A stretch of 64,000 nucleotides of DNA, from NCBI GenBank assembly GCA_035771175.1, contig CM069596.1, forward strand, positions 11,427,001 through 11,491,000, read 5' to 3'. The position numbers were made by a program, and so were the translations under genes. This document shows, piece after piece, positions 58,247 through 64,000 of this stretch. This stretch comes from Paratinospora sagittata. Taxonomy: Eukaryota > Streptophyta > Magnoliopsida > Ranunculales > Menispermaceae. Position 1 is the stretch's first letter, and every line of letters starts with the position of its first letter. The notes beneath the pieces are model-generated. The model did no database searches, had not been told where the DNA came from, and saw only the letters and a program-made list of their open reading frames with translations.

Positions 58247-59727
58247 TTATTCATTAACAACACTAATTTCTTCCAATGATTGATGAATATCAATTGGAAC
58301 TTGTGGAAATCGGAGCCAACTTTGTCCACAAATAAGGGCCTCCACTATTTTTGGATTCAATGAACTGCGATATGTATCAAGGACTCGATCACCAGTACTG
58401 AATGCTGACTCTGAAGCAACAATAGATATGAGAATTGCTAATATATCTTTAGCTATTTGTCCAAGAACCTTGTACTTATTGGAGTTGACCTTCCACCAAT
58501 TCAAGATGTCGAATGTGACCTTTGGTTTTTAACAAATCTCCAATAGATATTGGTCCACCTCTGACTTATTTTGATCATGATTTTTTTTCATACAAGTGTT
58601 TAATAACTTGTCCAAATGGTAAAACCTCATCCATTTGCTTCACCTCAATAGACTGTGAGGATTGACCAATATCATCGTTTTCACTCCCATGAACACTTTT
58701 ATACTCAACATACATCTTTCTCAATATAACTTCCACCCTATTTGTCATTAATTGTCCAACTTGATTTCCATACATGAGATCAAAAGTAAAAGCCAAAGAT
58801 CTCAATTTATACCTCGGGTCGAGGACAACACCAACATACAACAAAAAATTAGTTCTCTCAACATTCCCCCAATAGTTGTCATATTTCATATTCATATTTT
58901 TTGCCATATCATGCAACAAACAATCATCATCAGCATAATATTTTTGAATCAATTGGTGAATCAAGTAAACCTCTTGAAAATATTGATTTGAACTGACATA
59001 CAAAGACCCTGAAATTCTCAAAGTAATCTCATAGAAGATTTTCAAAAACTTCAAGAATACCCTAGCTTTTGCCCAATCGTTAGCTACAGGGTATTCTTCA
59101 TCTTTAAACTCTCCATATTCTTGCTCTTGTAATCTTTCAAAGGCTTTTTGAAACTCAATGTCACATCCAACATGAGGTATGTGGAGTTCCACCTAGTTGA
59201 GACATCCAAACATACAAGACGACTAGTTGAAAGCTTTTCTTCTTGTGCACACGTCTTAAACTTTTGAAGTCTCAATGGGGAGGACCTTACATACCTCACA
59301 ATATTACGAATTCTAGTAATGGAATCATCATGGTTTTTCAAACCATCAAGCACCACCAAATTTAAAATGTGAGCACAACACCTAACATGAAAAAAATCAA
59401 CATTCAACACCAAGCCATTCCAATTTTTAATTTTTTTGAGCAAGTAAGGCACAGTTGTATAATTAGAACTTGCATTATCCACTGTAATTGAAAAAACTCG
59501 CTCAATTCCCCAATCAAGCAAACATTTTTCAATCGCTTTGCCTACAATATCTCCCTTATGGTCAACAACTTGACAGAAATTCAAAATTATCTTCTGCAAC
59601 TTCCACTCACTATCAATATAATGTGCGGTGAGGACCATATATTACATACGTTGACTTGATGTCCAACAATCTGTTGTAAGACATACACGTTGACCACTAT
59701 TCTTAAAGAAAGATTTGAGTTTTTTCT
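58247..59727 (-). pseudogene. hAT transposase (RICESLEEPER/DAYSLEEPER-like), broken
   Basis: hAT transposases cut and paste elements with 8-bp duplications. Minus-strand frames in order: CLTTDCWTSSQRM with the first catalytic Asp (about 59690-59645) and a stop; a 184-codon piece (59638-59084) with VDNASSN, a CAHILNLVV motif and DVSTRWNSTYLML; a frameshift near 59165; a 205-codon piece (59192-58575) with the conserved YFKxF-like and LDPRYKL segments; another frameshift near 58535; and the C-terminal dimerisation region (58504-58247) with SIVASESAFSTGDRVLD, YRSSLNP and VEALICGQ. The N-terminus (BED zinc finger) is removed by the LTR at 59728. Non-functional. Confidence 0.85.
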
Positions 59728-60767
59728 TGTCACACCCCGCCCAGAAGCGCCTAAATCGGTGAACACTCACAGACGGAGCGTGAATGCATTATAATAATAA
59801 CCGAGTGTGCAGGAACACAATTGAGTACAAATCTGATTATATTAATTTCGCCCTGGATTGTACAAATCTAATTGTACGTCCTTCCTCAAAATGACGCCCT
59901 GGATTCACATACAAATGTCCTTCCCCAGGTGATCCCAGGTTCTCATTGTACGTCCTCTCTCCAGAGAAATGTCAATAATAGTGAGCATTGCTTCTAACTA
60001 TTTTGTGGATCATAAACTACTTACGTCCCTAATTGGTGCTTATGTATGATGCCAGTGCATGAACAAGTCCTAGTCTTTACTAACATTAGACAAGATTTGG
60101 CATCATCTGGTAATTCTTATCAGGTCAGTATCACCACGTGCAATGTTAGGATGTTCAGTATCACTTCTACAAGCTGACAACTTTCAAATAAGACCAACCA
60201 TATCAGTCTCCAGTTGAGAGGTGAGACACAAGGTTTACTTAAATACCAATTGTCTAGAGCAGCACGCTGCCTCATTTTCACTATTTAAAGTTACTGAGGA
60301 CAAGACTAAGTTTGGTTGAGCCAGATTGACCACTAATCCGGCATAATAACAATGTAATACATGAACTTCAATTATACATGCATAAGTATGACAAGTATAA
60401 ACATTATACGCAATTATGCAGTGTAAATGAATAGTAGACATACTGATAAATGAATGTAAACTTTAATAAATGTTATAAGACACGCAAACCTATGTTTTGT
60501 TCCCTACCTTCATATAATAACTCATTCTAGAACTGGCGTTTTCCCCCGAGCAGAACCGTGTTGCACCGTGAAGAGAGTCTCTAAAAGAGAGTCTCAAAGA
60601 GAGAAGAGAAAAAGTCAAGAAGAGTGAGAGAGAGATAGAGAGAAATCACAAAGAGAACAAGTGATTTTGTGTGAAAATAACCAAAGCAGGGGGGCTATTT
60701 ATAGCCAAAAAGGTGCTCGAAGTTCAAAAAATATATATATTTTTTTGTGCAAACCTAGGGTATTACA
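59728..60767 (-). repeat. Gypsy-type LTR, minus orientation (1040 bp)
   Basis: TGTCACACCCC...GGGTATTACA on plus. It is the inverted homologue of 61525-62872. TATA-like TATAAATAG on minus at 60696-60704. The neighbouring 60768-60782 reads on minus as TAAGGGGGGTAGAG, a polypurine tract, so this is the 3' LTR of a minus-strand element whose internal part starts at 60768. It truncates the hAT transposase. Confidence 0.75.
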
Positions 60768-61524
60768 CTCTACCCCCCTTAAAAGAATTTTGCCAGCAAA
60801 AATCAGTCTGTGTAGTGATGATTGTTGTCTGCGTGGGATTCACCGCCCATCATCATTACTCGAAAGATCAGGGCAGCGCCTGTTAAGGCCCCTAAATAGC
60901 ACTGTGGCTGGTGGAATCCTCTATATCATCAAACAATGGAGAGCAAATAGAGTCAGATTCGTCCTTAGAAGGTTCTGACATTTGCCTGATAGATGGTGGT
61001 GTAGAACTCTGCAAGTTGCAGCGTTTCAGGGGAGGTAGGTTGAGCGGTGGAATGTTTTTTCATGTTGTTGCCTGAATCCGGCCCCCTGACAATTTTGGTA
61101 GGAGATCTTGCTAGGATGAGAACACAGGATTGTTTTGGGCAAAATTGTTACGAAAAAGCCATGCACGCTCTGGTGATAAGGATCACTGTCTATGGGGCGA
61201 TGGTCAGTTTGGCTCTCCGACCCATATCTTACAAGTGTTTGTACATTAACTACTTGGTTGGCTGTAGTTTCAAGAACGACCGTCTGAATAGTTACCTTCA
61301 TCGCCTCGATAAATTTGGCAAAAAAGACTTCCATGCTCGAAGGCATGACAAAGGATGTGGGTTGAGGTGGCACTGCCTGCCCAAAAATAGTCGTAGTGTC
61401 ATGTGTGGCCTCCCTCTTTTCCTGGTTTGCATTTTCTCATTGGCAAGGAGAAAATAAAAACATGATTTAGGAACTGTAGCCAAGTGTAATGTTATGATAT
61501 TCTTAGCAATAAGAAACCACCTAT
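60768..61524 (-). other. Residual internal region between the head-to-head LTRs
   Basis: Begins with a polypurine tract on minus. 61440-61026 (minus) has an open frame with a Met/Lys/Arg-rich start near 61440 and MPPQPTSFVMPSSMEVFFAKF (about 61373-61320), which might be a gag N-terminus. The bulk of gag-pol is missing. 60768-61025 shows nothing recognisable. Confidence 0.4.
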
Positions 61525-62872
61525 TGTAATACCCTAGGTTTGCACAAAAAAAAATATTATTTTGAACTTCGGGCACCTTTTTGGCTATAAAAAGCGCCCC
61601 CCCTTTGGTTATTTTCACACCAAATCACTTGCTCTCTTTGTGATTTCTCTTCCTCTCTCTCACTCTCCTTGAGTTTTTCTCTTCTCTCTTTGAGACTCTC
61701 TTCGCGGTGCAACCCAGTTCTGCTCAGGAGAAGGGGCCAATTCTAGATGGAGTTATTATCTGAAGGTGGGAAACGAAACATAAGTTTGCGTGTCTTATGG
61801 CTTTTATTAAAGTTTACATTCATTTATCAGTATATCTACTATTCATTTACACTGCATTATTGCGTATAATGTTTATACTTGTCATACTTATACCTGTATA
61901 ATTGGAGTTCATGTATTACACTGTTACTATGCCGGATTAGTGGTCAATCTGGCTCAACCAGACTTAGTCTTGTCCTCAGTAACTTTAAATAATGAATGGG
62001 AGGCAGCGTGCTATTCTAGACGATTGGTATTTAAGTAGACCTTGTGTCTCACCTCTCAACTAGAGACTGATATGGTTAGTCTTATTTGAAAGCAGCCAGC
62101 TTGTATAAGTGATACTGAACATCCTAACCTTGCACGTGGTGATATTAACCTGATAAGAATCACCAGACGATGCCAAATCCTGTCTAATGTTAGTAAAGAC
62201 CAAGACCTGTTCATGCACTGGCATCATACATAAGCACCACTTAGGGATGTAAGTGGTTTATGATCCACAAAATAGTTAGAAGCAATGCTCACTATTATTG
62301 ACATTTCTCTGGAGAGGGACGTATAATAAGAACCTGGGATCACCTTGGGAAGGACATCTGTACGTGAATCCAGGGTGTCGTTCCTGAGGAGGGACGTACA
62401 GTGAGAACCCAGGTTTACCTGGGGATGGACATCTATACATGAACTCAGGCGACGTACAATCATGGAACCATTACGAGACGGTGTCATGCATACATACATG
62501 TTGTATTGATTATGATGCTATGATGTTTTTATGTGATATTTGATTATGAAGTTTATTTTATTAATTGTCATATTCACGAATTATTTTACCCACTGGGCGA
62601 GTAGCTCACCCGTTGTTATCAAATTTTTCTCAAGAGATTAGGGTGGATTGGGTGAAAGTTTTTGGGCCCACATTTTGTAACCCTTGTTAATTAAAGGGAG
62701 ATTTTGGGAGGTTGTTTCCTCAATCATATTTTGTACAAAATTACATTTTGAAATTAATATAATCAGATTTGTACTCAATTGTGTTCTTGTGCACTCGGTT
62801 ATTGTTATAATGCATTCGTGCCCCATCCGTGAGTGTTCCGCCGGTTTAGGCACGTCCAGGCGGGTTGTGGCA
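61525..62872 (+). repeat. Gypsy-type LTR, plus orientation (1348 bp)
   Basis: TGTAATACCC...GGGTTGTGGCA. TATA box TATAAAAAG at 61586-61594. It is the inverted homologue of 59728-60767; the extra length is mainly at 62270-62760. It is followed by a Met-type primer site, so it is a 5' LTR of an element running right, beyond the window. Confidence 0.75.
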
Positions 62873-62877
62873 TTTAA

Positions 62878-62892
62878 TGGTATTAGAGAGAA
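62878..62892 (+). other. Primer-binding site, initiator tRNA-Met type
   Basis: ATGGTATTAGAGAG lies about 5 bp after the LTR end and matches the standard plant TGGTATCAGAGC site at 10 of 12 positions. It differs from the tRNA-Asp type of elements X and Y. Confidence 0.65.
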
Positions 62893-62940
62893 AGGTCCAC
62901 GGCCCGTTCAAGTCCACCAATTAGGAGGAGAAAATTTATA

Positions 62941-63010
62941 TTAGATATATATATATCTTTAGAACTATATATATATATATATATGAATATATGAGATATA
63001 TATATAACTT
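62941..63010. repeat. (TA)n-rich microsatellite
   Basis: Three AT runs separated by short spacers in the leader region downstream of the LTR. Confidence 0.7.
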
Positions 63011-63158
63011 GTTGCTAATGGAAAATTTGAATTCATTGATGGCATAAAGAGTAAGAGGAAAATAGAAAATATTGTCCAGCAAACAAGGCATAAATCTTAA
63101 AAACGTTAGGAATATATTTTGTGTATTTTACAAGTTTTATCATTCTTTACAGAAGATA

Positions 63159-64000
63159 ATGGCCTCAAGTGAAGGAGCGACTTCCAGTAGTCGGGAACTA
63201 ATTTCCACAAGACTTACGGAACTTTCCAAACGGGAGGTTATGACTATGAGGAGTATCGACATAGAGATCTCTGCCTCCGTCCTATCCTTCACGACAAACT
63301 CTCAAAGCTGGGGTGGTTAAATATAACAAAAGTTGAGGGTTACATCTCCTTCAACTTGGTGAAGTCATTTTACAAATCTATGAATTGCGTGGGACTTCAA
63401 GAAGATGAGATCAGCCCTGTCTTGGAGACAATGATCAAGGGAATAAAGATTTCCATTAGGGTTGAAACTATTTCACGACTTATGGAAATCCCAATAGGAG
63501 AAAAGATCATTGATCCACACGAACCCCAGACAGTTGCAGAGATCGGGGAATCCAAGGAAAAGTTGTTCAATTTCCTTGCCGACAAGCCATACACCCAAAT
63601 GAAGTAGGCCCACCTCCCAAATAATCTCCTTAAACCACCTCTTGCCGGCCTTGGGAAGATCGTATTTGACAACATCTTGTCGGAATTGGTGACTAGAGGA
63701 TATATGACAAGAGCTCAACTTCTTGTGCTATACTGCTTAGAAAAAGGAATCTCTGTCTCCTTACCTCACATTATCATCAAGCAAATGTTGCGGGTGATTC
63801 AAAACCCTACAAAGAAGGAACTCCTCGGCTTCAGAGTCTTGATCATGAAGATGCTTTGGGAGGCAAACATCAATACTTTTGATGAATCTTCGAAAGAAAT
63901 CACTAATGTTGTTACAGTATCCTCCATCTCAAAAACTTTCGCCTCAAGGGGAGGGGTGACTGACGAAGAAAATTTTGGAGTGACTTCCGAGGGAAGTAGC
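63159..64000 (+). pseudogene. Retrotransposon-associated ORF (Transposase_32-like), runs off the window
   Basis: ATG at 63159 (MASSEGATSSSRELIST) is open to a stop at 63318-63320. After a frameshift the frame continues from about 63330 (EGYISFNLVKSFYKSMN) to an in-frame TAG at 63605-63607, then stays open to 64000. Residues after the TAG (LAGLGKIVFDN...RAQLLVLYCLEKGISVSLPH at about 63635-63775) resemble the plant 'putative transposon protein' (Transposase_32-type) domain that accompanies gypsy-like elements. The role of that domain is unknown. It follows the LTR and primer site at 61525-62892 and probably belongs to that element. One stop and one frameshift argue against function. Identification is from pattern memory only. 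Confidence 0.5.

Larger units (their letters stand above)
56431..59727 (-). mobile_element. hAT transposon remnant, truncated at its 5' (right) side
   Basis: The left end TAGGAGTGAGCACGAGTCGA resembles the TAGGG-type ends of the MITEs at 28377 and 45702, with similar GGGTCGGGT subterminal words (56455-56580 and 57384-57410). The transposase is on minus at 58247-59727. The right end is cut by the LTR at 59728 and is not found in the window, so the target duplication cannot be tested. Confidence 0.65.

Noticed and set aside
56431..59727. Whole hAT as an intact autonomous transposon
   Set aside because: Transposase has frameshifts and a stop, its N-terminus is cut by an LTR, and the right end is missing.

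Overview
This window looks like nuclear DNA of a eudicot plant with a repeat-rich genome. Two multi-exon plant genes with canonical GT-AG introns lie on the minus strand: a sorbitol dehydrogenase (SDH, 6 coding exons, 363 codons plus stop) and a CCCH zinc-finger/WD40 protein of the ZFWD family (9 coding exons, 443 codons plus stop, spread over 19 kb). Nearly everything else is transposable elements (TEs) at different stages of decay. The species cannot be named from the sequence. I saw no tRNA or rRNA gene, CRISPR array or bacterial feature. All comparisons were made by eye, so identities and inexact boundaries are approximate.

Layout. 63-19125 is one Ty3/gypsy insertion ('Y', minus strand overall) bounded by a 5-bp target-site duplication (TSD) AATTT. 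A solo LTR of family 'Z' (752-3416) sits in its left LTR. A second, non-autonomous LTR element 'X' (TGATG...CATCA LTRs) sits in its right LTR and carries another Z solo LTR (13509-16266, TSD TCCAA). The middle of Y is scrambled: gag-pol, the primer-binding site and one LTR end (6157-10584) are inverted relative to the rest, and a 1.1-kb imperfect palindrome lies beside them. SDH follows at 20498-24375. 24376-35962 is intergenic, with a head-to-head pair of RTE-type LINE remnants, a hAT-like MITE with a perfect 8-bp TSD, and a gypsy LTR remnant interrupted by a 3-kb Copia-type solo LTR rich in minisatellites. ZFWD occupies 35963-54894; its introns hold an RTE LINE, three L1 tails, three hAT-type non-autonomous elements, a Copia-type solo LTR and several repeats. 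From 56431 there is a decayed hAT transposon with its own transposase. An 806-bp snap-back element with RNA polymerase III-like boxes is inserted in its end region, and a head-to-head pair of gypsy-type LTRs truncates its transposase. The right LTR is followed by a Met-type primer-binding site and a TE reading frame still open at the window edge.

How the parts relate. SDH is expected to oxidise sorbitol to fructose with NAD+. ZFWD proteins are RNA-binding/WD40 scaffold-type proteins. The genes are unrelated in function and only neighbours. The hAT transposase could be of the kind that mobilised the TAGGG-ended MITEs, judging only from similar termini. The best candidates for something new are the pol III-box snap-back element at 56578-57383, the inversion proven by X's split target-site duplication, and a roughly 100-bp module shared by two different LTR element families.
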